Translations under genes and position numbers: made by a program
Notes under the pieces: model-generated
The model's input: the letters and a program-made list of their open reading frames with translations, nothing else
Database searches by the model: none
Told to the model about the DNA's origin: nothing
Source of the DNA: Cladopsammia gracilis
Taxonomy: Eukaryota; Cnidaria; Anthozoa; Scleractinia; Dendrophylliidae
Direction of reading: 5' to 3'
DNA length: 64,000 nucleotides
Assembly (NCBI GenBank): GCA_022457155.1
Contig: JAJGOT010000199.1
Coordinates: 620,001 to 684,000 of the forward strand
Part shown: positions 27,823 to 38,720 of the stretch, piece by piece
How positions within the stretch are numbered: position 1 is the stretch's first letter
Layout: each line of letters begins with the position of its first letter

Positions 27823-27942
27823 GCGAGCAAGCTCTTGGGCTGGGGTTCGGGGTTTGGGGTGCGGCATTTAAATTTCTGAGACATCGTTACAGCTCTCGCC
27901 CTCTGCTCCCACAAACCCCGAACCAGAGCCCGAGAGCTACCT
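27823..27942. mobile_element. ~120 bp palindromic element in duplication copy A
   Basis: GCAAGCTCTTGGGCTGGGGTTCGGGG pairs with CCCCGAACCAGAGCCCGAGAGC around a short centre. The equivalent position in copy B has different sequence. A related end (GACTGCGAGCAAGTTCTCGG) occurs at 31775. Confidence 0.6.
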
Positions 27943-28199
27943 TTTGTGGACTTTGGGCGCACGACAGTTTGAAAACGTCTATAAATAATAAAAATATATT
28001 GTGTTTTGCAGTACGGATGCTGCATGTGATAGCATTATCGAAGGGTGGGGAAAAAATATTGCCTGTTTCAGTAGACTTTCGCTAACTTGAACTTGATTAA
28101 TCGTTATCCCCAATCAAAAGCAGAAAAACCAATTTTTCCTGTTTCCCTTCCTGTTTCACATTATTTGTAAAACCCGATAACACAAACTTTCGCTACCGA

Positions 28200-28910
28200 T
28201 CGAATGTTTTCAGGTTCCCATGACAATTGAATACAATACAATACGATAGATACGATACGATACAACAATTTATTTAAAGTCGATAGTGTTGAGAGTGGTC
28301 GCCCAATGTCCCGAGCACTAGAGTCATGTTTAACAAAACTCGGCTATGCCTAGACATATGATATAAAAAATAGATACAGCTATTTCAATTAAGGTTGTCG
28401 GATAAAAGCTTAAAGTCAAGACTGCAAGGTAGTATGGGTTAGGGTAAATAGCATTGCATAAAAATCCCATACTACCTTGCGGTCTTGGCTTTTCGCCTTT
28501 TTCATCCGACAACGTTAATTGAAATAGCTGTATACAATATATAAAATCGCTCGACATACTACAGTACCTACTGATACTTATATATACTAATATATAATGG
28601 ACCTGATACTGATACTGATATCGCTCGACATCACATACTGATATCGACATACTGATATCGATGATGACATCGATGATGATGACATCGGCATACTGATATC
28701 GCTCGACCTGATACTGATACTGATATCGCTCGACATACTATTATACCTACAGTACTGATACTTAGTTTTCTTAGTTTATTACACTTACGATACGATACGA
28801 TACAATACAACAACTGATTTATTTAAAATCGATAGAGTAGGGAGTGGTCGCCCAATCTCCCGAGCACTAGAGTCATATTTAACAAAACTCGATTATGCCT
28901 AATACATGTG
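28200..28910. repeat. GATAC microsatellite and short-repeat cluster
   Basis: (CGATA)n runs at ~28245 and ~28790 each precede ACAACAATTTATTTAAAGTCGATAG-type sequence followed by GTCGCCCAAT and GAGCACTAGAGTCAT. A third copy lies at 35095-35240. Between them, 28560-28760 holds repeats of ACTGATATCGCTCGACAT. The repeated block resembles a LINE or SINE 3' end with a GATAC tail. Confidence 0.7.
28377..28530. mobile_element. 154 bp MITE with an empty site in copy B
   Basis: Arms CAGCTATTTCAATTAAGGTT and AACGTTAATTGAAATAGCTG pair over ~65 bp each. Copy A reads AGA-TA-element-TA-TACAA, while copy B (~35221) reads AGATATACAA without the element. This shows a TA target duplication directly. Confidence 0.9.
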
Positions 28911-30033
28911 AAATAAAAATAGGTATACAATATATGAAATCACTCGACATACTAATTTACCTACTGATTCTTAGTTTTCTTAGTTTATTACACCTCTGAA
29001 TTTAGCTTACTTTGCTAATACTAGACACTATAATAACAACAATAATACAATACAGTTCCAGAAAGCAATGATTAAACCAATACAAAAATCAATAAATGCC
29101 ATAAGGAGATCATAAGCGGTTAAGATAGGGCGGAATGGCTAAGTTAGGAATGACCTGTGTAGCAATGGCTTTAAAGGCCGGCAGTGAGGTGGCATACGCT
29201 TCCCCAGGCAATAATGGTACTGTATATTAATAAACAACACCTCAAGGTACGCAGCTTTTCACTGTTAAAAATATATTGACATACAACATGAAAAAATCCC
29301 CTGGACAAACTTAATAAAAATCAACAATGACAATCTAAGTCATTAAAAGCATAACGAGATTCAGGCAAAATTGAGGACACCGTAAATGCCACAAATTATC
29401 TGAAATAAAAACAATTCCTGCCTAAAACTTGTTTTTCATTATACTTCAATACCGAACTCGTTTTATGACGTCCGATCTCATTCTCATAAGTGTATGTAAA
29501 GCGCCATGAGACATGTGATATATGTGCGCTGTAGAAGTCTCTTCCTTTTTTCTGTTTTTTGTTTTTCGTAGAGAGGCCAAATCACGTGAAGGGAGTGTTC
29601 GCCGAAATCGTAATGAAATTTCACTTGTCAAATGCACCAAGTATACTACATTGGAGAAAAACATTATACAGAGCAAAAAAAGAATAAATAGTTTGAAGGT
29701 GAAGTGCAGGATTGCGTGGAAGGAAGTAGATTACAGTTCATCAAATTTGATTTCATGGCAGGCGGTCAAGAAATGAAAATGCGATTCTGTTGAAACTTTG
29801 AGAATTTAATCCGTTATTTCGTCTCTTACGTTTATATCACTTTGCCTTCGTCACTGTTTGCGGTTGTTTTTTCTTCCTGATTCCAAAACAATAAATCAAG
29901 TATAAAGCAAGCTCCTAAAACACAGCATCAGCCGGGACAAAACCTGATGAATTTTTACCGTGTTAAAACAAAGATTCGAGATTTGAGATTTGAGATCTGA
30001 GACTTCACAAACAATGATTGCATAACATTAACG

Positions 30034-31736
30034 TTAGCTCCGATTTATTGCTCCCCAAGTCTGCCGGGGAGTGGCGAGTTTTCGAATAATGTGCATAGAC
30101 GTTCTAAAACTTACACTCAAAGTGAGACCAATTGCTACCGTGCGGAGAGCGGTGAGATTGAAGTTGTCTAAGGATCCTAGAGAATTGAGTGAAAAATAAA
30201 ACAAGGCCACAAAATCGCTCTCGATATAAGCACAGATCACACACACACACTGAAGTAGAAAACATAACACGTGACAACTTTGTGCTTGTTTAGGATGATA
30301 AGAAAAAGCATATTGCAGAGCGTGCACAGGGTGTTGTAAACTGCCAAATAACTAAAAAGAAAGTGCCTGGTGCTGTGTGATAAGGAACAATACGGGAGCA
30401 CTACACCTAAAACCAGCAAATAAATGTTTGACGAAAACCAATCACTTCGAATCAATTTTGAAAATTTGGTTGGAACGGTCCATGTTTTACAGGTGAAGCG
30501 ACTGTACATGAAAAAACAAAAAATCTGAAAAGGTGACCACCACAGGGCCATTAGAAATTGAAGCGTATAGAAATTACCATGAAACCAACTAACAGAATAG
30601 ACAGCATCGCCATCATCAAATCTGAAAAAAGATAGCCCTCCAATGGATATACCTACCGGGAGAGCTGCTATAACGAGAATCAGGTGATCAAAACACTCGG
30701 TGGCAGCTTTGTTAAGAAATTTTCTAACGCTGATGACACATCGAGTTCCCCGTGCCCTTCCAATGGAGTCATTATTCACAAAAGCTAGTAGCGGTTGTTC
30801 TTCGCTATGTCTTTCTTGATGATTTCTTGGCGTAGTTTTTTCGGTAGAGAAATGTAGTTGTGATTCGTCAGTTCCGTTTTCACCTTCTTCCATGGTTAGA
30901 ATTTCACTTTCAACAATAGTTTCGTTGCCAGCAACCTGATATTCTCGATCGTTGACTTGTTGACCACCAGACAGCAAACAGAAATTCTTTGTACGTATCA
31001 TCCACGCAACAGAGATTATCGGCCCAACAAGAAACCAATAGTAAAGCTTATTTAAGTAAGTTTCCATTTTACTCAGTTCTTTTGAGGAAGGTTGCCGTAA
31101 AACTGCTTGCATTCTGATCTCGACATAAGTTTGGTCTGCAGTTACAAGAAAACGATCATGAACAAAGAAACTGGCAGCGTTTTCACTGCTGATATCACAT
31201 TTCCTTTTGGATATTAAAACCGGAATTAGTATTTTTTCTTCACTATTTTTCGTCGGGGTTATAATACTCTGCCGGTGATTGGCTTTTTCAAAATATATCA
31301 GCACAGAATATCCTGCATTTTGTGCATGTACTGCCAAATCTTGCAATGGACACGACACAGTTTCATTCTCAAGAGTAACGAGAACGATTTTGTTTACTTG
31401 TATTTTCGCCTTGCTTACATCATTCAGCGGTTGACACGCATTTTTGAGGTTTGAAGTCACTGCCAATCCTGTTAAATGGAGTTCTTGGTCTTCGTCTGTT
31501 GTTGATGCCCGAATAAAGGACTCCAATGAAGGTGATTTAACTCCAGCAGCAGATAAATTGCACTGTATTTTGTCAAATGAAGGCGGATGTGAACCGGTCC
31601 TCCTGAAAAGCGTCAGTGTTGTTGTATTGCTATCAATACCCGATTTAAGGGTAAAAAAATTAGTACTGAAATACACGACAAAGATAAAAATAACAAAGCA
31701 AACGACAATGCTTATGGCAGTGCACCTTTCCGACAT
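30034..31736 (-). pseudogene. PA-like domain multi-span membrane protein, copy A, frameshifted
   Basis: This is an intronless paralogue of the gene at 36984-38687. Translation from the ATG at 31736 begins MSERCTAIS, has a hydrophobic N-terminus, then a PA-like luminal region (ACQPLND, SCPLQDLAVHAQNAGYSVLI, ILIPVLIS), a membrane span (YWFLVGPIISVAW), an acidic loop and several further spans. The frame stops at ~30237 after FSVCV. The homologous C-terminal tail (ICAYIESDF to TPRQTWGAINRS) continues in another frame down to 30034. The cause is visible: the CA run at 30239-30250 is one CA unit longer than in copy B, shifting the frame by 2 nt. It could be a pseudogene, a truncated product, a length polymorphism or an assembly error. 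Otherwise both copies remain open over ~500 codons, so the break looks recent. An upstream TTG at 31748 is not a likely start. Confidence 0.75.
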
Positions 31737-31949
31737 GTTTGTATCCAATCAACTGCTGTCACAACATTAACAGACTGCGAGCAAGTTCTCGGACTTGGGG
31801 TGGGGTGGGAGGGGAAAGGAGGGAGCGGGGATTGGGGGACGGGAAAGGGGCGAACATTTTATAAAGCAAAGGAATAACTTCGCCCGTATCTGCGCCTGAT
31901 GAACGCGAAAATACGCGCTGGGGACTGCGCAATTCTCTGAGACAGTCCG

Positions 31950-34432
31950 AGGTATCTCATCATCTCTGGTGCGACAGAAGAGGAGCATGATCAACTACTG
32001 CGAAAAGTTATGCAAAGGCAAGAGAGCAAAACGTGAAGTTCAACCCAAAGAAGGTTCAATTCAAGAAACGAAGAGTGTTCTACTTCGGAACTGTCATCAG
32101 CGAAGATGGGATCCGTCCTGACCCAGCCAAAGTTAAAGCCATGGTGGAATTACCTCAGCCAGCTAGTAAAGAAGATGTTCGCAGGTTGATGGGCACCGTT
32201 GCCTCTTTTAAAGATTTCATCCCAGATATGTCCACAACTATGTGTCCTATCAAGCAACTACTTAAGAAAGATGTAGAGTTTCAGTGGATAAGATTAAGGA
32301 AGTTCTCAGCAGCGAACTATGACCCGAACTATGACTGCGCTACTATGACCCGAACAAGAAGGTGACCATACAAGCCGATGCCTCGTCTACTGGGCTGGGT
32401 GCCTGTCTCCTTCAGGATAAAGGGCCAGTAGCTTACGCCTCGCGTGCCTTAACTGAGACCGAGCAACGTTAGTTCCAAATCGAGAAAGAGCTATTGGCGG
32501 TCACGTTTGCTGCTGAACACTTTCATCACTACATTTATGGTAGAGAGGTTGAAGTCGAAAATGACCACAAACCACTTGAAACCATAATCCGAAAGCCACT
32601 CCAAAATGCCTCGCCAAGAATTCAGCTCATGCTTCTGAGGTTACTGAGATACAAACTGAACTTACATTATGTTCCAGGCACCAAGGTATGCATCGCTGAC
32701 ATGCTGTCTCGTGCTCACCCTTCTCCTGTACCTCCCAGTGAAGATTGTCCAGACAACGAAATGGAACTAAGGATCCACAGCCTGGTCTCAGGTCTGCCAA
32801 TTTCTGGCGAAAAAATGAATCTCTTGAAGCAAGCAACAGCTGTCGACGAGACTCTACAGATGGTACAAGTGCTCATTGCTAAGGGGTGGCCAGATTACAA
32901 AAGGGACACGCCCATCAGTACAAGGCAATATTGGCCTATCCGGGATGAGCTTCATGTGGTAGAAGGCCTTGTATTCAGAGGAGAGAAGCTATTCATACCT
33001 ACAAGCATGCAGAGTGAAATGTTGACTAAACTGCACGAGAGCCACATGGGCATGGAGAAGTGTAAAGCCAGAGCTCGCTCAATTATGTACTGGCCTGGGA
33101 TGGGACGAGACATTGAAGAATTCATATCAAGATGCTCCACATGTGCCAAGTACAAGCCTGCAAACCCTCGGGAACCACTCATTCCTCACGAAATTCCCCA
33201 GCGTCCATGGTCAAAGCTAGGGATGGACATCTTCACATTCAGAGGAAAGGATTATCTTTTGGTCGTGGACTACTATTCGAAATATCCTGAAGTGTGCCAC
33301 TAGCCATCAAGACTGCAACATGCGTCATTTTGCACCTGAAAACATGTTTTGCAAGACATGGCATACCTGACACTGTTATAGCAGATAATATGCCATTTGG
33401 AAGTAGAGAGTTTACTCAGTATGCTGGTGAGTGGGGCTTCGAAGTCAAGACGTCTAGTCCCTATCACGCTCCGTCCAATGGACAAAGTGAGAGGTCAGTT
33501 GGAACAATAAAGCAACCTGATGAGAAAGGCAGCGGAAGACGGAAGAGATGTTCATCTGGCCCTGTTGGAGTATCGCAACACGCCAATATCAGGCCTTCAG
33601 TATTCACCCGCGCAGTTGTTGATGAGCCGAATGCTTAAAGACAAGCTGCCTATACCAACAACCTTGCTGTTTCCCAAACTTGCCCAAGAAGTACAGAAAT
33701 CTCTGTCAGCCCGACCACAAAGACAAAAGAAATACCATGACCATGGTACCAAAACCCTGCCCCCTCTTCAGGTTGGCGACCCCGTGACGATTCAGCAGGG
33801 GCACGTATGGAATCCTGCCATAGTTATGGAAAAACATGAATCACCTCGTTCATTTATAGTCCAAACCAAAGACGGCCAAGTTTATCGTCGCAACCGCAAG
33901 TTTCTGCGCAAGTCACCTGAGTCTGACCCAGTGCAGCTAGCACTCCAGCATTACCCATAACAGCTCCACAAGTCCAGGCAACAGCTCCGGCGTCGACTAC
34001 GCCGACTATGGAAACAGCTCCTTGTCAGACAGCAGTAACCAAATCCAGGGAGCCTCCACTGTCGATGTCCCAAGTGCCCGCATGAAGAACATCTGATAGG
34101 CTGCGAAGCAAGCCAAAGTGGTTGGATGATTATGAACATTAAGATGTTAGCTTTAAGCCCAATGTGTTGGAATAAGACTTGCATGAACTGTTGTTTCAGA
34201 GCTGCATGTGTACCTTTTTCTATACTACGTTCAGTAGTTATACACTAAGGACAGCCTCGTTCTCGAAATAGTTGTTGTTCTTGTTTTTTCTTTGTTTTCG
34301 TCGCATTAGGTAAAGGGGATGTCACATATGTAACCTGGCCGAGTTACGGCATGCTTCGGTAACCAGTCCAGGACTTGACCTCGTGTATGAAATAAACATG
34401 GCTTCCTCGACTCGTAATGTTACAATGGTAAA
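31950..34432 (+). mobile_element. Decayed Ty3/gypsy retrotransposon: pol remnant and partial 3' LTR
   Basis: The reading begins just after the reverse-transcriptase active site (EEEHDQLLRKVM, then VKFNPKKVQFKKRRVFYFG), so the catalytic YxDD part is missing. RNase H follows ([20 protein letters not shown], a stop at ~32470, then FQIEKELLAVTFAAEHFHHY). Integrase follows with the HHCC zinc region (KLHESHMGMEKCKARARS, CSTCAKY) and parts of the DDE core (LGMDIF, TVIADN, YHAPSNGQSER), then a chromatin-end region to ~33957. Frames break at ~32295, ~32470, ~33298 and ~33515. A polypurine tract (TAAAGGGGA, 34311-34319) precedes a likely LTR start (TGTCACATATG, 34320) with AATAAA at ~34389. No 5' LTR or gag was found. 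The element cannot be autonomous. Confidence 0.85.
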
Positions 34433-36102
34433 CACTGCCAACCTTCCCAACACTTTTGTCTATGATTGTAGGCCCTCTTTAAATACATCCTGTGAATCAG
34501 TCCCCCTAACCACACATGAATACTATCTATCTACATGTACTACTTTTGCGCTTCGCGCATCCACGAACAAAGAGAAACTTGTATTGGTACTTATATTGTG
34601 TAACGTTCGCCTTTCTAGTGCGCGCGTTTTGCTGACAGTATACGGTAGATCTATTAGATGTGCCATGGTATCGACAAATTTGTACTAAATAAAGCCATAA
34701 TGATAATTATTTAACTAGCTCATTCGATGCGTATTGGGAAAATGTTGACCTCGTTCACTTTTGCAAGTTGATGGACCAGGCTGAATGACGCGAGTAGTTT
34801 CCCTTATGGACTTTGGGCGCACGACAGTTTGAAAACCTCTATAAAAAATAAAAAAATATATTGTGTTTTGCAGTACGGGTGCTGCGTGTGATGGCATTAT
34901 CAAAGGGTAGGAAAAACTATTGCCTGTTTCAGTAGACTTTCGCTAACTTGAACTTGATCAAGCGTTATCCCGAATCAAAAGCAGACAAACCAGTTTCTCC
35001 TGTTTCACATTATTTGTAAAATCCGATAACTCAAACTTTCGCCACCGATCGAATGTTTTCAGGTTCCCCATGACAATTGAATACAAAACGAAACGATACG
35101 ATACGATACGATACAACAATTTATTTAAAGTCGATAGTGTAAGGAGAGGTCGCCCAATCTCCCGAGCACTAGAGTCATGTTTAACAAAACCCGACTATGC
35201 CTAGACATACGATATAAAAATAGATATACAATATATAAAATCGCTCGACATACTAACTTAACTACTGATACTTAGTTTTCTTAGTTTATTACACTTCTGA
35301 ATTTAGCTTAGTTTGCTAATACTAGACGGACCTTAAAATAACAACGATACTAAACAATAATACAGTTCCACAAAGTAATGATTAAATCAGCAATAAATCA
35401 ATAAATGCCATAAGGAGATCATAAGCGCTTAAGATATATAGGGCGGAATGGCTAAGTTAGGAATGACATGTGTAGCAATGGCTTTACTGAAGGCCGGCAG
35501 TGAGGTGGCATACGCTGCCTCAGGCGGTATAATATTCCAAACCCAACTAACTTTTATATAAAAATTTGAACGGAATACACTTAATACGATCATTAGTTAC
35601 ATCTAGCATATATCTATACAAATACTAAGAAAATGAAAGAACAAACTTAGGGAGATTTACAAGCATTCATTACAGTGACAACCCTTGAAGTTGATGTTCT
35701 TTATACGAGAGCAAAACTCTGTACGGGTAATAATTGCCGATTTTCATGCAACTTGCAACGCAACGTTCAAGAGAGCTGTTGTGAGACAAGTTGCTGATGA
35801 AATTGCGTGTGTAACACTCTCTCTTTGCAATTTGTCTCAGCGAAAAAACGGCTGCGTTGCGAGTTGCAGACAAAGTAAAACAATCTTCTACTTCTTCCAG
35901 TATCGCACACTACAATCTCACCCAAGTGGATTGGATAAACAAAATACATATCATTTAAAAATCATCTAAAAGCTACAAAAACTGTCCAGAACGTGACATA
36001 CTCTTAAAAGTTATATATAGAACTACAACCCAAAAAGTTCGGACCCCTTCAATTCCTAACATTTTGGTTTGGGACCATCGATAATTTTCGGACGAACTAT
36101 TG

Positions 36103-36263
36103 CTGGTTTGCACGTGACGTCACGGCGGCTATGTTGGTGGTCAAGAACAAAACAGTTTCTCTTCGCTGGGAACTAAACTATATTTTCATGCAAATTCTGC
36201 GCAAAAAAATTGTATTGTATTGACGACCAACATGGCCGCCTTGTCACGTGGTTGCAAACCAGG
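36103..36263. mobile_element. ~161 bp palindromic MITE in duplication copy B
   Basis: Ends CTGGTTTGCACGTGACGTCA and the complement of TTGTCACGTGGTTGCAAACCAG match. The inner part (GGCGGCTATGTTGGTGGTCA versus GACCAACATGGCCGCC) also pairs. Absent from copy A. Confidence 0.75.
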
Positions 36264-36983
36264 AATTGTTGATTTTAGACAAAATAGTAATAATAATGCC
36301 ATATTAATTAACAACACCACAAGGTACGTAGCTTTTAAATGTTAAAAAATATACTGATATTCAACATGACAAAATCCAGGACAAATTAATAAAAATTAAC
36401 AATGACAATCTCAGTAATTAAAAGCCTTACGAGATTCAGGCAGAATTTCGTAAGAAACTATTTCAAGCAAAATTTAGGACACCGTAAATGCCACAAATTA
36501 TCTGAAATAAACAAAATATTCCTGACTAAAACTTGTTTTTATTGTACCTCAATACCTAAGTAGCTCTAAGTCGTTTTTTGGCACTTTCCTTAGAGAAACC
36601 AAATCACTTGAAGGGGAGTGTTGCGCCGAAATAATGAAATTTCATTGCCAAATGCACCATATAAACAACTTCAATGGATAAAACGATTCTAGAGAACAAA
36701 AAGAACAAATATTTTGGAGATAAAGTGCAGGATGAAACTAGATTATATGAATGCATCAAATTTGATAATTCGTGACAGGCGGTAAAGAAATCAAAACTGT
36801 ATTTAAGCCGTAAGTTGTTTCTTTTGTTTATATTGCTTTGCCTTGATCACTTTTGTTGTTGTTTTTTCTTCCTGTTTCAAAACAATAAAGGAAGCATAAA
36901 GCAAGCTCCTAAAAACAGTACAAGTATATCAGCCTTGACTACACAAACAATTAATGCATAACATTAACGTTTATAGTTCTCAT

Positions 36984-38687
36984 TCATTGCTCCCCAAGTC
37001 CCTCAAACAGTGACTGCCGGGGAGTGGCGAGTTTTCGAATAATGTGCATTGACGTTCTAAAACTTACAACCAAAGTGAGGCCAATTGCCGCCGTGCGGAG
37101 AGCGGTGAGTTTGAAGTTGTTTAAGGATCCTTGAGAATTAAGAGCAAAATAAAACAAGGCCACAATATCGCTCTCGATATAAGCACAGATCACACACACA
37201 CTGATGTAGAAAACATAGCACGTGACAACTCTGTGCTTGTTTAGGATGATAAGGAAAAGCATATTGCAGAACGTGCACACGGTGTTGTGAAATGCAAAAA
37301 CACCAAAATAATAGAGCCTGGTGGTGTTTGAGAAGGAACAATACGGGAGCACTACACCCAAAACTAGCAAATAAATGTTTGACGCAAACCAATCACTTCG
37401 GATCAATTTTGAAAATTTGGTAGGAACGATCCATTTAGTTTTACAGGTGAAGCGACTGTACATGAAAAAACAAAAAATCTGAAAAAGTGACCACCACCCG
37501 GGCAAAAGAATAACATAAAACCAAAAACAATTGGCAGGACGGAGATAATAACCTTCATCAAATCTGAAAAAGGATAGCTCTCCATTAGATATACCTACCG
37601 GAAGAGCTGCTATAATGAGAATCAGGTAACCAAAACATTCAGCAGCTTTGTTAAGAAATTTTCTAACGCTGTTGACACATCGTTTTCCCCGTGCCCTTCT
37701 AACAGAGTCATTATTCACGGAAGTAAGTAGCGGTTGTTCTTCGCCATGTCTTTCTTGGTGATTTCTCGGCGTAGTATGTTCGGCAGAAAAATGTAGTTGT
37801 GATTCGTCAGTTCCGTTTTCACCTTCTTCCATGGTTCGAATTTCACTTTCAACGCGTATAGTCTTGTTGCCAGCTACCTGATCTTCTTGATCGTTGACTT
37901 GTTGACCGCCAGACAGCAAACAGAATTTCTTTGTACGTATCATCCACGCAACAGAGATAATCGGCCCAACAAGAAACCAATAGCAAAGCTTATTTAAGTA
38001 AGTTTCCATTTTACTCAGTTCTTCTGAGGGTGGTTGTGAAACATGCATTCTGATCTCTACATAAGTTTGGTCTGCGGTTACAAGAAAGCGATGATCAACA
38101 AAGAAGCTGGAATCACCAAAGACGACATCAATATCATTACATTTCCTTTTGGAAATTATAACCGGAATCAGTATTTTCTCTTGTGTCGGGCCCACCGTCG
38201 GGGTTATTATATTATGATATGCTTTTTCAAAATATATCAGCACAGAATATCCTGCATTTTGTGCATGTACTGCCAAATCTTGCAATGGACACGACACAGT
38301 TTCATTCTCAAGAGTAACGAGAGCGATTTTGTTTACTTGTATTTTCGCCTTGCTTACATCATTAAGCGGTTGACACGCATCCAAGAGGTTTGAAGTCACT
38401 GCCAATCCTGTTAAACGGAGTTCTTGCGGGTCTTCGTCTGTTGTCAGTGATGATGCCTGAATGAAGGACTCAAGTGAAGGTGATTTAACTCCAGCAGCAG
38501 ACAAATTGCACCGTATTCTGCGGTTAGAATAAGATTGATAAACTGACAGCGTCAATGTTGGCGTATCAATATTAATACCCACTCCAGCAACTAAAGAGTT
38601 AAATAATCCAGGGATAAAATTCATGGCAGTAACGAAAAAAATAAGAAAGCAAACGACAGTGCTTATGGCAATACACCTTTCCGACAT
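36984..38687 (-). CDS. Intronless PA-like domain multi-span membrane protein, copy B, 567 aa
   Basis: Not recognised as a named family. The start ATG at 38687 gives MSERCIAIS and a hydrophobic segment at ~9-30 (signal peptide or anchor). Residues ~90-185 resemble the protease-associated (PA) fold seen in PA-TM-RING ligases and SPP-like proteases: DACQPLND (103-110), KIALVTLENETVSCPLQDLA, HAQNAGYSVLIYF (141-153), KILIPVIIS (171-179). A span at ~235-250 is followed by a ~90-residue hydrophilic loop. About six more hydrophobic stretches follow (~352-372, 385-409, 436-452, 462-482, 486-506, 528-545), ending HIIRKLATPRQSLFEGLGEQ. No RING, no GxGD/YD protease motif and no obvious GPCR signature was seen. 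By analogy the PA part would face the lumen or outside and bind protein; this is inference. It lies in a segmental duplication with copy A. Confidence 0.8.
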   Translation of the reverse strand: MSERCIAISTVVCFLIFFVTAMNFIPGLFNSLVAGVGINIDTPTLTLSVYQSYSNRRIRCNLSAAGVKSPSLESFIQASSLTTDEDPQELRLTGLAVTSNLLDACQPLNDVSKAKIQVNKIALVTLENETVSCPLQDLAVHAQNAGYSVLIYFEKAYHNIITPTVGPTQEKILIPVIISKRKCNDIDVVFGDSSFFVDHRFLVTADQTYVEIRMHVSQPPSEELSKMETYLNKLCYWFLVGPIISVAWMIRTKKFCLLSGGQQVNDQEDQVAGNKTIRVESEIRTMEEGENGTDESQLHFSAEHTTPRNHQERHGEEQPLLTSVNNDSVRRARGKRCVNSVRKFLNKAAECFGYLILIIAALPVGISNGELSFFRFDEGYYLRPANCFWFYVILLPGWWSLFQIFCFFMYSRFTCKTKWIVPTKFSKLIRSDWFASNIYLLVLGVVLPYCSFSNTTRLYYFGVFAFHNTVCTFCNMLFLIILNKHRVVTCYVFYISVCVICAYIESDIVALFYFALNSQGSLNNFKLTALRTAAIGLTLVVSFRTSMHIIRKLATPRQSLFEGLGEQ

Positions 38688-38720
38688 GTTTGTATCCAGT
38701 CAACTACTGTTACAATAGCC

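Larger units (their letters stand above)
27690..31785. repeat. Segmental duplication, copy A
   Basis: This block, including noncoding flanks, matches 34470-38720 in the same order: the CCTCTTTAAATACATCC stretch (27690 and 34473), the CTTTGGGCGCACGACAG stretch (27950 and 34810), the CGATACGATACAACAATT repeat, the noncoding 3' flank and the PA-like gene. Copy A additionally carries a 154 bp MITE (28377-28530), a second MITE (~27823-27942) and an expanded GATACTGATATCGCTCGACAT array (28560-28760). Boundaries are approximate and judged by eye; the first ~120 bp may be shared repeat rather than true duplication. Confidence 0.75.
34470..38720. repeat. Segmental duplication, copy B
   Basis: This is the partner of 27690-31785, offset by ~6.8-6.9 kb in the same orientation. 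It carries the intact PA-like gene. Relative to copy A it has a palindromic insertion at ~36103-36263 and lacks the MITE at 28377-28530. That gives internal before-and-after evidence for both insertions. Confidence 0.75.

Noticed and set aside
31444..31770. Plus-strand 108-codon frame opposite the PA-like gene
   Set aside because: Antisense shadow of a strongly supported minus-strand coding region.
32494..33960. Functional gypsy polymerase or integrase gene
   Set aside because: Several frame breaks, an in-frame stop, no RT active site and no 5' LTR show it is a dead remnant.
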